From: Omnitrophica bacterium GWA2_41_15 | GTDB taxonomy: Bacteria > Omnitrophota > Gorgyraeia > Gygaellales > UBA12090 | Direction of reading: 5' to 3' | DNA length: 35,517 nt | NCBI GenBank assembly: GCA_919901925.1 | Contig: CAKKQA010000102.1 | Coordinates: forward strand, 1 to 35,517 | In this document: positions 15,151 to 22,108 of the stretch, in pieces | Numbering within the stretch: the stretch's first letter is position 1 | How the letters are laid out: each line of letters starts with the position of its first letter | The notes under the pieces: model-generated | Database searches by the model: none | What the model was told of the DNA's origin: nothing | The model's input: only the letters and a program-made list of their open reading frames with translations | Program-made: the position numbers and the translations under genes

Positions 15151-15930
15151 ATGTGCAAAACCGTCACGTAAAAACCCCGTCAACGGCGAAGAAGGGTTGG
15201 CGTATTTATCCACAGGAGTAAGGCCGGCCAAATAAGCGCGCCTGCCCGCGTCGACTGCTTCCTTAAAAGCCCTTGCCATGTTAACCGGGTCGCTGGAAAT
15301 AGCTATTGCCGTATTAACCAGCACCGCCGCGCAACCAATTTCCATACACTCACAGGCTTCTGAAGGCCTGCCCAAACCCGCATCGACTATGACCGGAATC
15401 TTTATCTCATTCACGATTATCTCGATAAGTTCTTTAGTCTTCAATCCCCTACTACTTCCTATGGGTGAGCCCAGCGGCATAACAGCGGCTGCCCCAGCAT
15501 CAACAAGCCTTCTGGCAATCGATAAATCCGGGCTCATATATGGAAGCACCACAAAATCTTCTTTCGCGAGAATCTCCGTAGCTTTTAACGTCTCAAGATT
15601 ATCAGGAAGAAGATACTTATTATCCTGTATAACCTCTATCTTTATCCAATTTCCCGCGCCGCTGGCCTTTGCCAACCTTGCTATGCGCACAGCCTCATCA
15701 GCATTCCTGGCGCCGGAAGTATTCGGCATTATGATAGATTTCTTCGGGATATAATCTAAAATATTATCGGCCTTTGACCCAATATCCACCCGCCTTAACG
15801 CCACAGTCACCACTTCCGCCTGCGCTGATTCCAGGGCATCCTTCATCAGCTGATAGCTGGAAAATTTTCCCGTGCCGATAAACAGCCGGTTACTGATTGC
15901 CTTGCCGCCTATGCTCAATAAATCTGCCAC
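15145..15930 (-). CDS. thiG: Thiazole synthase ThiG
   Basis: 261 residues, TIM-barrel ThiG. Motifs: [10 protein letters not shown] at the start, [20 protein letters not shown], and Lys97 in WIKIEVIQD, the expected Schiff-base lysine for deoxyxylulose phosphate; later [14 protein letters not shown] and VNTAIA. It builds the thiazole phosphate from deoxyxylulose 5-phosphate, ThiS-thiocarboxylate and the ThiH product. The start lies 2 nt after the thiS stop. Its final codon and stop fall within a palindromic repeat, so the natural C-terminus may have been slightly altered. Confidence 0.93.
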   Translation of the reverse strand: MADLLSIGGKAISNRLFIGTGKFSSYQLMKDALESAQAEVVTVALRRVDIGSKADNILDYIPKKSIIMPNTSGARNADEAVRIARLAKASGAGNWIKIEVIQDNKYLLPDNLETLKATEILAKEDFVVLPYMSPDLSIARRLVDAGAAAVMPLGSPIGSSRGLKTKELIEIIVNEIKIPVIVDAGLGRPSEACECMEIGCAAVLVNTAIAISSDPVNMARAFKEAVDAGRRAYLAGLTPVDKYANPSSPLTGFLRDGFAHL

Positions 15931-15932
15931 TT

Positions 15933-16133
15933 TTATCCTCCCGAGACAAAACTGACTATCTCTATATTATCGTTTTCCTTTAAAATAATATTTTGCCATT
16001 GATCTTTGGGGATAATGTTAAAATTATGTTCGACCACTATTTTTTCTGAAGATAATCCTTTACTGGCGAGCAAATCTCTAAGATTTGACTTTATTTCTAA
16101 ATTCTCTTCTTTACCATTTATTTTTATAATCAT
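15933..16133 (-). CDS. thiS: Sulfur carrier protein ThiS
   Basis: 66 residues from ATG 16133, beginning [14 protein letters not shown] and ending VSFVSGG with the free Gly-Gly needed for adenylation by ThiF and thiocarboxylation. Its ready-made GG contrasts with the masked carrier at 5365-5574. GAGG lies about 9 nt upstream. The frame stays open upstream to 16298, but that part is the TPP riboswitch and is not protein-coding. First gene of the thiazole operon; thiG follows after 2 nt. Confidence 0.93.
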   Translation of the reverse strand: MIIKINGKEENLEIKSNLRDLLASKGLSSEKIVVEHNFNIIPKDQWQNIILKENDNIEIVSFVSGG

Positions 16134-16163
16134 TCTCGCTACCTCATTTTTCCTATAAACAAC

Positions 16164-16194
16164 GATAGCCTTATGCTCCAAGCATAAGGCTATC
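16164..16194 (-). promoter_or_regulatory. Strong hairpin between TPP aptamer and thiS (expression platform)
   Basis: GATAGCCTTATGC and GCATAAGGCTATC are 13-nt perfect arms around a short loop. GTTGTTTAT follows, a poor T-run. It lies between the aptamer and the ribosome-binding site, so it is the likely expression platform: a terminator of modest quality, or a structure controlling access to the start. Confidence 0.65.
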
Positions 16195-16201
16195 TCTAAA
16201 C

Positions 16202-16352
16202 AGCATATCCCTACGCTGGCATTATCCAGTCCCCTCGTCCCGCTTAACAGCGGGACTTCGGGGTCCGCCTTAAGTCTTCTCAAGGCGGACAGGTTCATCG
16301 GGTAATCCGCTTTAACAGCAGAACTCTCAGGCCGTATACGGCCTCCCCGCTT
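16202..16352 (-). ncRNA. TPP riboswitch (THI element)
   Basis: The conserved parts occur in order on the minus strand: GCGGGG near the 5' end, CTGAGA, ACCCGATGAACCTG, then TGGATAATGCCAGCGTAGGGA. The inserted P3a-type arms (AAGGCGGA..., CCCGCTGTTAAGCGGG) are normal variation. It lies directly before thiS, so thiamin pyrophosphate should shut down the thiS-G-H-F operon. Exact ends are approximate. Confidence 0.95.
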
Positions 16353-16359
16353 GTTAATT

Positions 16360-16388
16360 ATTTAAACATAAAACTACAATTATGTCAA
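16360..16388 (-). promoter_or_regulatory. sigma70-type promoter of the thi operon
   Basis: TTGACA (16388-16383), 17-nt spacer, TTAAAT (16365-16360) on the minus strand. Transcription would begin right at the 5' end of the TPP aptamer. Confidence 0.7.
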
Positions 16389-16410
16389 CGGTTTCAATTC
16401 CCCCGTGCCC

Positions 16411-16908
16411 CTACCAACTAAGGAGCTTTATCCTAACCTTAGATGCATCGTCGGGATCCTCAACCTTAAATTCCGGCTTCATCAAAGACTTATGCGGTGG
16501 GATTTCACTGGTAACTATATCAACTGTCCCGGCTGTCCCGCGCTTAAGGCCGGAAACCACTCCTTGAGCAAACCCAACAGTCAATCCCGCAAGCAAATTC
16601 TCTCTGCTTGCCACATTACCGATCTCCCAAGGCACATCCGCCCAAAAAGTAGCAAGATTGGTTGCTCCATCACCGGCTTTTCCAAGCAGAGTACCGTCAA
16701 AAGATGGCTGGTTTTCCTCAACCTTTTCATTTAAATAGGAAGAGGTAAACAAATTTCCCCGTTCACCGTCTTTTAACATTGTCTCTCTTGAATAACTAAA
16801 GGTGCCGCTCGGTGTAACGCCTGCCGGGCTTTGCGGAAACGCCTGTTGGACTATCAGGAACAAAACAAAGATGACACACACTCCTAATAATACCACTGCG
16901 TTTTTCAT
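16411..16908 (-). CDS. Exosortase-system-associated protein, TIGR04073-like
   Basis: 165 residues. Signal peptide or membrane anchor about 1-26 (VVLLGVCVIFVLFLIV). The middle, KAGDGATNLATFWADVPWEIGNV followed by LLAGLTVGFAQGVVSGLKRGTAGTVDIVTSEIP, has the pattern of the TIGR04073 family (small exported proteins in genomes with exosortase). Function unknown. A GGGGG-containing site precedes ATG 16908. It is a single-gene unit led by a promoter, a c-di-GMP-I riboswitch and an intrinsic terminator, so expression should follow cyclic di-GMP, consistent with a role at the cell surface or in matrix formation (inference). Confidence 0.7.
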   Translation of the reverse strand: MKNAVVLLGVCVIFVLFLIVQQAFPQSPAGVTPSGTFSYSRETMLKDGERGNLFTSSYLNEKVEENQPSFDGTLLGKAGDGATNLATFWADVPWEIGNVASRENLLAGLTVGFAQGVVSGLKRGTAGTVDIVTSEIPPHKSLMKPEFKVEDPDDASKVRIKLLSW

Positions 16909-16964
16909 CTTCTTACCCCCCTTTTCTTTGGCTTGACGCGCTGCCTTGAAGCCTCGGGGCCAAT

Positions 16965-16992
16965 AAAAAAACCTTGAGGGACGCTCAAGGTT
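16965..16992 (-). terminator. Intrinsic terminator of the c-di-GMP riboswitch
   Basis: AACCTTGAG-CGTCC-CTCAAGGTT followed by TTTTTTATT on the minus strand: a 9-bp perfect stem and a good T-run, placed 17 nt after the aptamer and before the gene. It is the likely switch element. Confidence 0.88.
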
Positions 16993-17008
16993 AATTATTT
17001 CCTTATTT

Positions 17009-17082
17009 TGGCAACCAGGCTATCCTTATGTTAAGGACCCTTGGCTTTGCGTCCCAAGATTACTCTTGGTTTACCTTTTTCA
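17009..17082 (-). ncRNA. Cyclic di-GMP-I riboswitch (GEMM-I)
   Basis: On the minus strand the sequence contains AAAGGTAAACC, the core GGGACGCAAAGCC, a GGGTCCTTAA...AAGGATAGCC arm and the closing TGGTTGCC, in the order and spacing of the GEMM-I/c-di-GMP-I aptamer. GGTAAACC pairs with GGTTGCC to close P1. Directly followed by an intrinsic terminator and the TIGR04073-like gene. Confidence 0.88.
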
Positions 17083-17127
17083 ATAAAGCAAAACTGCAAA
17101 ATTGTCAATTGCTCAACTTACAACTGA

Positions 17128-17155
17128 AGTATACCATACTTTTTTCGATTGTCAA
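17128..17155 (-). promoter_or_regulatory. sigma70-type promoter of the riboswitch-controlled gene
   Basis: TTGACA (17155-17150), 16-nt spacer, TATACT (17133-17128), both consensus hexamers. Transcription begins some 40 nt before the c-di-GMP aptamer. Confidence 0.8.
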
Positions 17156-17202
17156 GTTAGGGGGTGGTTTTTCCCACGAAGAGAATGATATTGCTGGAAT
17201 AA

Positions 17203-17481
17203 CTATATATTGTTTAGGAAACGTTTTATATCATTGTGGTCACCGGCAAGAATAAATTCCACTAAGTCTCCTTCCCAGCGAAATAGAATCCTTGCCTTAA
17301 GGCCGCGTCTTATCTCCCAGAAATCACCCTTAAGACGCTTTAGACCGATCCCCTTATGAAGTATCCGGTCATGAGAGAGTATGCCTATCGCTTAGAGAGT
17401 AGCTTTCTTTATCTCTTCTTTTTCTCTGCCATGAAAACTCTTGACCGACCGGTCAAAGGAAGATTTAAATTCAAATCTCAT
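17203..17481 (-). pseudogene. RelE/ParE-like toxin interrupted by an in-frame TAA
   Basis: Reading from ATG 17481, which overlaps the antitoxin stop as ATGA, the frame gives MRFEFKSSFDRSVKSF...KEEIKKATL, then a TAA stop (17394-17392), then continues without a shift to a TAG at 17203. The second part (LKRLKGDFWEIRRG, KARILFRWEGDLVEFILAGDH) has the core of the RelE/ParE fold: a GDFWEIR strand, a basic arginine-rich strand and a DH motif before the last helix. One base change (for example CAA to TAA) explains the break. Either the toxin is dead, or the stop is a population variant or a sequencing error. The antitoxin remains intact. Confidence 0.75.
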
Positions 17482-17732
17482 AATGCCTCAATATGCCTTT
17501 TGGCTCTTTTGTAGGCCTTACCTTTAGCTGAGGCTAACTTCTCAATTTTCGCCCATTCACTGGCAGTATAAGGCGATTCCGCAGTGACTTTGCAAGGAAG
17601 CAAAACCACTCCTTCTTTGCTTAAACCAAAGGCTAAAGAGGCACCTGTATCTACACGCAGAAGCTTCCTTATACGGTTGGGTATAGTAACTTGACCTTTT
17701 GAAGTAATTTTAGCAGTTTCGATAACAGTCAT
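17478..17732 (-). CDS. AbrB/MazE/SpoVT-type antitoxin
   Basis: 84 residues from ATG 17732, chosen because GAGGAG lies 8 nt upstream and because the AbrB fold starts here: AKITSKGQVTIPNRIRKLLRVDTGASLAF is the swapped-hairpin DNA-binding motif. The C-terminal tail (SEWAKIEKLASAKGKAYKRAKRHIEAL) is the part expected to neutralise the toxin. It is coupled by a 4-nt overlap to the interrupted toxin reading frame. A consensus promoter lies about 90 nt upstream; autoregulation by the antitoxin is usual in this family. Confidence 0.85.
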   Translation of the reverse strand: MTVIETAKITSKGQVTIPNRIRKLLRVDTGASLAFGLSKEGVVLLPCKVTAESPYTASEWAKIEKLASAKGKAYKRAKRHIEAL

Positions 17733-17819
17733 TTTAATCACTCCTCTCACAACAATGAACACCTGTTTATCCAATAAAGCAATTTTTCATTACTTCCTTA
17801 CATTTTTACTTACAATAAA

Positions 17820-17848
17820 AGTATACGCTATTGATAACTCTTTATCAA
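17820..17848 (-). promoter_or_regulatory. sigma70-type promoter of the antitoxin-toxin pair
   Basis: TTGATA (17848-17843), 17-nt spacer, TATACT (17825-17820) on the minus strand. TTGATAA...TTATCAA forms an inverted repeat within the promoter, a possible operator for the AbrB-type protein. Confidence 0.7.
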
Positions 17849-17882
17849 GAGGATTATATATTTTTGCTAACTATGAACCTCT

Positions 17883-17930
17883 AACTGACCCCCGGGATCC
17901 GCCTGATTGCGGACCCCAGGGGTCAGTTTT
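17883..17930. repeat. Family C hairpin between MFS gene and antitoxin gene
   Basis: AACTGACCCC and GGGGTCAGTT arms with a further pairing inside (GGATCCGC/GCGGACCCC). It could end transcription from the MFS gene, but the T-run (TTTT) lies on the plus-strand side, so on the minus strand it is a stem without a tail. The same arms occur at 13901-13919. Confidence 0.65.
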
Positions 17931-17937
17931 GGTTTGC

Positions 17938-19248
17938 CTACTTTAAATCCGTTTGCTGTATACCCATTGCTACTTCTGTAATAATGCCTTTTTTGACGTA
18001 TATAGGACGGATGAGTTTTTTTATGGAATTAAGCTGGCGGGCAAATAAAAGCGCTCCTATCATACAGGTCAACCCCCCGATTATCAAAGTGTTCGGCGCG
18101 CCAAACCTGCTTGCCAACACACCGGCTATCAAAGAGCCAAAAGGCACCATCCCCATAAATGACATCGCAAATAGGCTCATTACCCTGCCGCGCTTATCAT
18201 CGTCGACAATAGTCTGTAAAATCGTGTTACTGGCGGCGGATTGCACCATAAAACCGAAACCAGTTAACACCAGCATAAACAAAGAAAGCCAAAGAGTCCG
18301 AGATAAAGCAAAGGCAATCAGCCCTACGCCAAAAACAAAAGACGCATAGACGATTATCTGATTAAGCCCGACCACGCTTTTACGCCAGGCAAGATAAATC
18401 GCGCCAATCAGCGCGCCAAAACCCGCCGCGGACATAAGAAACCCCAGCGTAAGCGCCGAGCCATGCAAAACTTTCGTAGCAAAAACCGGCATCAGGATGG
18501 CGTAAGAAATCCCCATTAAACTCATCAGCGCCAGAAGCATCAATATCGCTCTTATTGGCGCGAAACCAAAAGCATAAACAACTCCTTGTTTTAATTCTTC
18601 CCACACAGCCGCGCCGGATTTCTTAACTTCTCTCGGAGCAACTTTGATAGCGTATAACGCGATAATCACCGCGATAAAACTTAAGCCGTTAATAAGAAAA
18701 CACATCCCTTCTCCTACAACCAATATAAGCATCCCGGCAACTGACGGGCCGATAAGGCGGGCGGCATTAAACATCGATGAGTTCAATGCAATAGCATTGC
18801 CTAAATCTTCTCTTTTCTCAACCAATTCAAAAACAAAGGCGTGGCGACAGGGAATATCTAAAGAATTTATCATCCCCAAGAAAATACTAAGCGCGATTAT
18901 CTGCCAGATTTGTATATTGTTGGTAAGGACAAGAAAAGCGAGCACAAGCGCCTGAATCATTGCCAGCGTCTGGGTAATAAGCAAAAGGCGGTGGCGGTTA
19001 TGCCTATCAACAAAAACTCCTGCGAATGGAGTGATGAAAAAGGTAGGGATCTGGCCGGCAAAACCGACAACGCCAAGAAGAAAAGCCGAATGGGTCATCC
19101 GATAAACCAGCCAGCTTAACGCGACATTCTGCATCCATGTGCCGACGAGCGAAATGCCCTGCCCGGCGAAAAACAGGCGGTAATTGCGAGAATGTAAAGT
19201 GCGGATCAAAAATTGAAAACCGCTGCTAGTAGATTCTGTGGGTTTCAT
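17938..19248 (-). CDS. MFS transporter, EntS/MFS_3-type exporter
   Basis: 436 residues with about 12 hydrophobic segments. The start RNYRLFFAGQGISLVGTWMQNVALSWLVYR and the loop GVFVDRHNRHRLL (variant of the MFS loop 2-3 motif) are typical of the enterobactin-exporter-like MFS_3 group; DDDKRGRVMSLFAMSFMGMVPFGSL is the equivalent second-half loop. Substrate unknown: the group includes siderophore and drug exporters and many uncharacterised members. It is the last gene of the 20313-17938 gene run. No clear Shine-Dalgarno is visible before ATG 19248; a degenerate repeat lies just upstream. Confidence 0.85.
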   Translation of the reverse strand: MKPTESTSSGFQFLIRTLHSRNYRLFFAGQGISLVGTWMQNVALSWLVYRMTHSAFLLGVVGFAGQIPTFFITPFAGVFVDRHNRHRLLLITQTLAMIQALVLAFLVLTNNIQIWQIIALSIFLGMINSLDIPCRHAFVFELVEKREDLGNAIALNSSMFNAARLIGPSVAGMLILVVGEGMCFLINGLSFIAVIIALYAIKVAPREVKKSGAAVWEELKQGVVYAFGFAPIRAILMLLALMSLMGISYAILMPVFATKVLHGSALTLGFLMSAAGFGALIGAIYLAWRKSVVGLNQIIVYASFVFGVGLIAFALSRTLWLSLFMLVLTGFGFMVQSAASNTILQTIVDDDKRGRVMSLFAMSFMGMVPFGSLIAGVLASRFGAPNTLIIGGLTCMIGALLFARQLNSIKKLIRPIYVKKGIITEVAMGIQQTDLK

Positions 19249-19264
19249 AGAAATAATAAGCCCT

Positions 19265-19366
19265 CGTCATTGCGATTAACCACGTTGTAGGGACTGTCCT
19301 TGGCTATTGCCTGACTAACAGTTTAGGACTGTCCCTGAATGTCAGTGACGAAGCAATCTCGTTTTT
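19265..19366. repeat. Truncated family A element with an insert, overlapping the mazG 3' end
   Basis: CGTCATTGCGA begins the element, a GTAGGGACTGTCC...GGACTGTCCCTGA family B-like insert interrupts it (19286-19337), and GACGAAGCAATCTCGTTTTTT ends it. The right half is missing: in its place is mazG coding sequence. Confidence 0.75.
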
Positions 19367-19728
19367 TCCGCCGCTTTAATCTTATTCCAGTTTCTGATGA
19401 TTTGGTGCGTAGATTTGACTTTCACATTGCCGAAAACATGTGGATGGCGATTTTTAAGTTTCTTAATCAACTCATCAATCACGTCTTCGATATCAAAATT
19501 CTTCTCCTTTGACGCTATTTGAGCATTAAACATCACGTGAAGCAGGATATCGCCTAATTCTTCCTTCATATGATGGCGATTGCCCTTTCTTACCGCGTGA
19601 ATAAACTCTTCCACTTCTTCGCGCAGGCCGGAAATCAGGCTTTTATGCGTCTGCTTCTTATCCCACATGCACCCTTTAGGGCCATGAAGAGTCTTAAAGA
19701 CCTTTTTTAATTCAATAAACTTTGTCAT
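19342..19728 (-). CDS. mazG: MazG-type nucleotide pyrophosphohydrolase
   Basis: 128 residues, one MazG domain. GPKGCMWDKKQTHKSL is the family start; the metal motif is EEVEEF followed by EELGDILLHVMF, with IEDVIDELIKKLKNRHPHVFG downstream. It hydrolyses nucleoside triphosphates to monophosphate and pyrophosphate, cleaning the nucleotide pool. The normal end is near NWNKIKAAEK; the last residues TRLLRH and the TGA come from a family A repeat. The rubrerythrin gene ends 6 nt upstream, so the two are cotranscribed. The single domain corresponds to half of E. coli MazG. Confidence 0.88.
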   Translation of the reverse strand: MTKFIELKKVFKTLHGPKGCMWDKKQTHKSLISGLREEVEEFIHAVRKGNRHHMKEELGDILLHVMFNAQIASKEKNFDIEDVIDELIKKLKNRHPHVFGNVKVKSTHQIIRNWNKIKAAEKTRLLRH

Positions 19729-19734
19729 ATGCGA

Positions 19735-20313
19735 TTAGAAATTCTCCGCTAAAACTTCATAAAAACTTTGCGGGTGTTTACAGGCAGGGCATTCTTTCGG
19801 CGCTTGATCGCTTTCAATAACATATCCGCAATTGATGCAATGCCACTTAACCGGGGCCTTTTTCATAAACACTTCGTTATTTGCGATATTGTTGATTAAC
19901 TTTCGGTAGCGGGCTTCGTGGAATTTCTCTACTTTGGATATCTGCTCAAATGAACGCGCCACCTCCGGAAATCCTTCGCTCTTTGCCGTCTGGGCGAAAT
20001 CCGCGTAAAGAGTGGTCCATTCCATATTTTCTCCGGCTGCAGCAGCCTCGAGATTAGACTTGGTATCTTTTATCTGTCCTGCCGGATATACCGCCACAAT
20101 TTCCACGTCTCCACCTTCAAGGTGTTTAAAAAACATCTTGGCGTGTTCTTTTTCATTCTCAGCTGTCTCGGCGAAAATATTAGCGATCTGCTCCAAGCCT
20201 TCTTTTCTGGCGGCCGAAGAAAAATAAGTGTATCTGTTTCTCGCCTGGGATTCGCCGGCAAAAGCGGCAAGCAGATTTTTTTCAGTTTTGGTGCCTTTGA
20301 TTGATTTTGCCAT
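19735..20313 (-). CDS. rbr: Rubrerythrin
   Basis: 192 residues. The N-terminal ferritin-like di-iron domain (about 1-145) has the carboxylate ligands in [20 protein letters not shown] and the late [10 protein letters not shown] helix; the C-terminal rubredoxin-like domain has two CxxC pairs (CINCGY, CPACKH). It reduces hydrogen peroxide in the cytoplasm of anaerobes. A GTAGGGGGCG palindrome lies in the leader. Downstream mazG and the MFS gene are likely in the same transcript. Confidence 0.95.
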   Translation of the reverse strand: MAKSIKGTKTEKNLLAAFAGESQARNRYTYFSSAARKEGLEQIANIFAETAENEKEHAKMFFKHLEGGDVEIVAVYPAGQIKDTKSNLEAAAAGENMEWTTLYADFAQTAKSEGFPEVARSFEQISKVEKFHEARYRKLINNIANNEVFMKKAPVKWHCINCGYVIESDQAPKECPACKHPQSFYEVLAENF

Positions 20314-20337
20314 AGCAACATTATCTCCAATCTCTAT

Positions 20338-20373
20338 GTAGGGGGCGACACAGTCTGACTGTTCGTCCCCTAC
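20338..20373. repeat. Family B palindrome between nfu and rubrerythrin
   Basis: GTAGGGGGCGA and TCGTCCCCTAC arms around a CAGTCTGACTG core. It occupies most of the 82-nt gap. Confidence 0.75.
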
Positions 20374-20395
20374 GCTATATTAGCTCAAAAATTCG

Positions 20396-20617
20396 TTAAA
20401 CCGCTTCGACGCTTTTTACTTCCGGGACTTCCTGTTTGATCAAACGTTCAATACCCATCTTTAAAGTCATTGAGCTCATTGGGCACCCCGAGCAGGCACC
20501 GGTAAGCTTTACCTTGACTACTCCATCAGCAGTCACATCAACCAACTCAACCGAACCGCCGTCAGCAGCTAACATCGGCTTAACTTTCTCTAACGCCTTC
20601 AATACTTTTTCTCTCAT
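20396..20617 (-). CDS. nfu: NifU C-terminal-like Fe-S scaffold protein (Nfu)
   Basis: 73 residues from ATG 20617, chosen since the Nfu domain starts MREKVLKALEKVKPMLAADGGSVEL; the frame is open for 11 more codons upstream but shows no similarity. GGGGGAT precedes the start. The cluster-binding CSGCP motif is Cys42-x2-Cys45. It carries a 4Fe-4S cluster between subunits and hands it to target proteins. Its neighbours include a radical SAM protein and rubrerythrin, both Fe-S or iron proteins. Confidence 0.92.
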   Translation of the reverse strand: MREKVLKALEKVKPMLAADGGSVELVDVTADGVVKVKLTGACSGCPMSSMTLKMGIERLIKQEVPEVKSVEAV

Positions 20618-20632
20618 CTTATCCCCCTTCAA

Positions 20633-20764
20633 TTGTGGGGACAGGTACAAAACAACCGTGGGACCAGGTCCAATTTAACCGCCTGAAGTGTCCCCACTAC
20701 TTGGGGACACTTTCCAACCGCATTTTGGACCTGGTCCCAACCGTGTTTTGGACCTGTCCCCAAT
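20633..20764. repeat. Large nested palindrome (GGGGACA/GGACCAGGTCC family)
   Basis: Outer arms GGGGACAGGT.. and ..ACCTGTCCCC, inner arms GGGACCAGGTCC and GGACCTGGTCCC, centre AGTGTCCCC-ACTACTT-GGGGACACT. The three levels nest over ~130 bp and end 1 nt before the stop codon of the radical SAM gene. It is a single large imperfect hairpin in RNA and a cruciform candidate in DNA. Confidence 0.8.
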
Positions 20765-22108
20765 CTAGAGTTTTGGCATTTTTAGCCCCAAATCGCTCCA
20801 CATCCTTGTTTCTTCCATACAAAGATACAGTTTCTGCCCGCACGAATGGCTGCCAAGCAGATGTATCATCTCCTTATATACGCCGTAGCGCATTGAATAC
20901 GGATAACGTAGTTTACTATCATATCCCAGCGACAGCTCCTCATCAAGGATTTTATTTGCCGCGAAACGCCTCTCGATTATCCGCTTCACGTCCGGCCGAA
21001 ACCTCAAAGTTCCAATGCTTATCCAGGCAATATCTTCCGGTTTTACCGCGCAAAACAAATTCTCGATAAGATTCCTATATTCTTCCTGCCAGCCGTTAAA
21101 ATAGATCACCGGGTCAAAATGAAAACCTACTTTATATCCTGCCCTTACAATTTTCGATGCCGCGTTTAGCCTTTCTTTTAACGAAGAGGCAAGAAACTCA
21201 TTTTCATCTATAATTATTTGCGGATTTAGCGACCAGGAAATAACGATATTCCCGGGCGCGCTTTTTTTCAGAAGATTATTTATTTCAATACTTTTTGTCT
21301 TAAACTCAAACGTTGTTTTTCTATGCCTCTTAAAAAAGTCAAGAAGCGCCAGGGAATAGTCTGTAAATCCATCCAAAGCTAAAGAATCAGAAAATTCTCC
21401 TGTGCCAATGCGGATTTTTCCGGATGAACTGGCGAACTGATCAAAGAATTTATCAATATTCGCCGGCAATATTATGCCGGGTGAATTAGTATAGGCCTGC
21501 AAATAACAATATGTACATTCAAACGGACAGCCAAACCCTAAATTAAATACATAATACCCGCATCCTACCGCGCCTTTTGTGCAAGGGCATACTTTGAAAA
21601 AATCATAGTTTTCTTTGACTATAAAAACCTTATCACGCCTGCGGTTATATTCCCGGATATCGATCCCGCGGTGCAGCGAGCGGTAAGCCTTCAAAGATTC
21701 TATTTCCTTAAAAACAGCATTAGGAAATATCTTTTTAAAACGGGCTTCCAGATAAGAGCCCGCCGCAACTTTTTCCACAAAAAATTCTTTAGGGTAAAAA
21801 CCCTTACAGCTGGTATCCGCCGCTTCAAGAGTATTTAATTCTATTTTAGGCAAATAGGGAGTAATACTTTTTTGCGTCGATGACGAATAAGGAAACCTGC
21901 GCTTAAGAAGCCCTTCTTTTACAGCCTCAAAATCCGAAAAATCCACCCCTGACAAAATATCCGCGGCTAAGATATTCTCTCTTTTGGCAACTTCATAAAT
22001 CAACCTCGTGATTTCCTGCCGCTTATTGACTCCAAAAGCGGGAAATCTCCTCCTTATGAATGCCTTGACTGCTTTTAGGCGGTTAAGTTCTCTTTGATAA
22101 AACTGCAT
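20765..22108 (-). CDS. Spore-photoproduct-lyase-like radical SAM protein
   Basis: 447 residues. The C-terminal ~280 carry the SPL family signature: CPCTKGAVGCGYYVFNLGFG followed by the radical SAM motif Cys194-x3-Cys198-x2-Cys201 (CPFECTYC) and YLQAY; the late FRPDVK and YPYSMRYGVYKEM blocks also match. About 150 residues precede this, more than in Bacillus SplB (~340 total), with a basic helical start that might bind DNA. Nothing else in the window suggests sporulation, so repair of thymine photoproducts in a non-sporulating cell, or another radical reaction, is likely. The start overlaps the upstream nucleosidase-like gene by 34 nt; no later ATG fits. Confidence 0.82.
   Translation of the reverse strand: MQFYQRELNRLKAVKAFIRRRFPAFGVNKRQEITRLIYEVAKRENILAADILSGVDFSDFEAVKEGLLKRRFPYSSSTQKSITPYLPKIELNTLEAADTSCKGFYPKEFFVEKVAAGSYLEARFKKIFPNAVFKEIESLKAYRSLHRGIDIREYNRRRDKVFIVKENYDFFKVCPCTKGAVGCGYYVFNLGFGCPFECTYCYLQAYTNSPGIILPANIDKFFDQFASSSGKIRIGTGEFSDSLALDGFTDYSLALLDFFKRHRKTTFEFKTKSIEINNLLKKSAPGNIVISWSLNPQIIIDENEFLASSLKERLNAASKIVRAGYKVGFHFDPVIYFNGWQEEYRNLIENLFCAVKPEDIAWISIGTLRFRPDVKRIIERRFAANKILDEELSLGYDSKLRYPYSMRYGVYKEMIHLLGSHSCGQKLYLCMEETRMWSDLGLKMPKL

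Noticed and set aside
16134-16298. N-terminal extension of ThiS by 55 residues
   Set aside because: The segment is the TPP riboswitch and its hairpin read as protein. ThiS proteins start at [10 protein letters not shown], and ATG 16133 has its own ribosome-binding site.
17028-17255. 75-codon plus-strand reading frame
   Set aside because: It runs over the c-di-GMP aptamer, the promoter of the TIGR04073 gene and the end of the broken toxin, all on the other strand, and shows no domain.
17392-17394. Selenocysteine or pyrrolysine recoding of the toxin stop
   Set aside because: The codon is TAA, which is not used for either, and no structure of that kind follows; a nonsense mutation or error is simpler.
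20765-22108. Evidence for sporulation from the spore photoproduct lyase homologue
   Set aside because: The family is found in many non-spore-formers, the window has an outer-membrane porin, and no sporulation gene is present.
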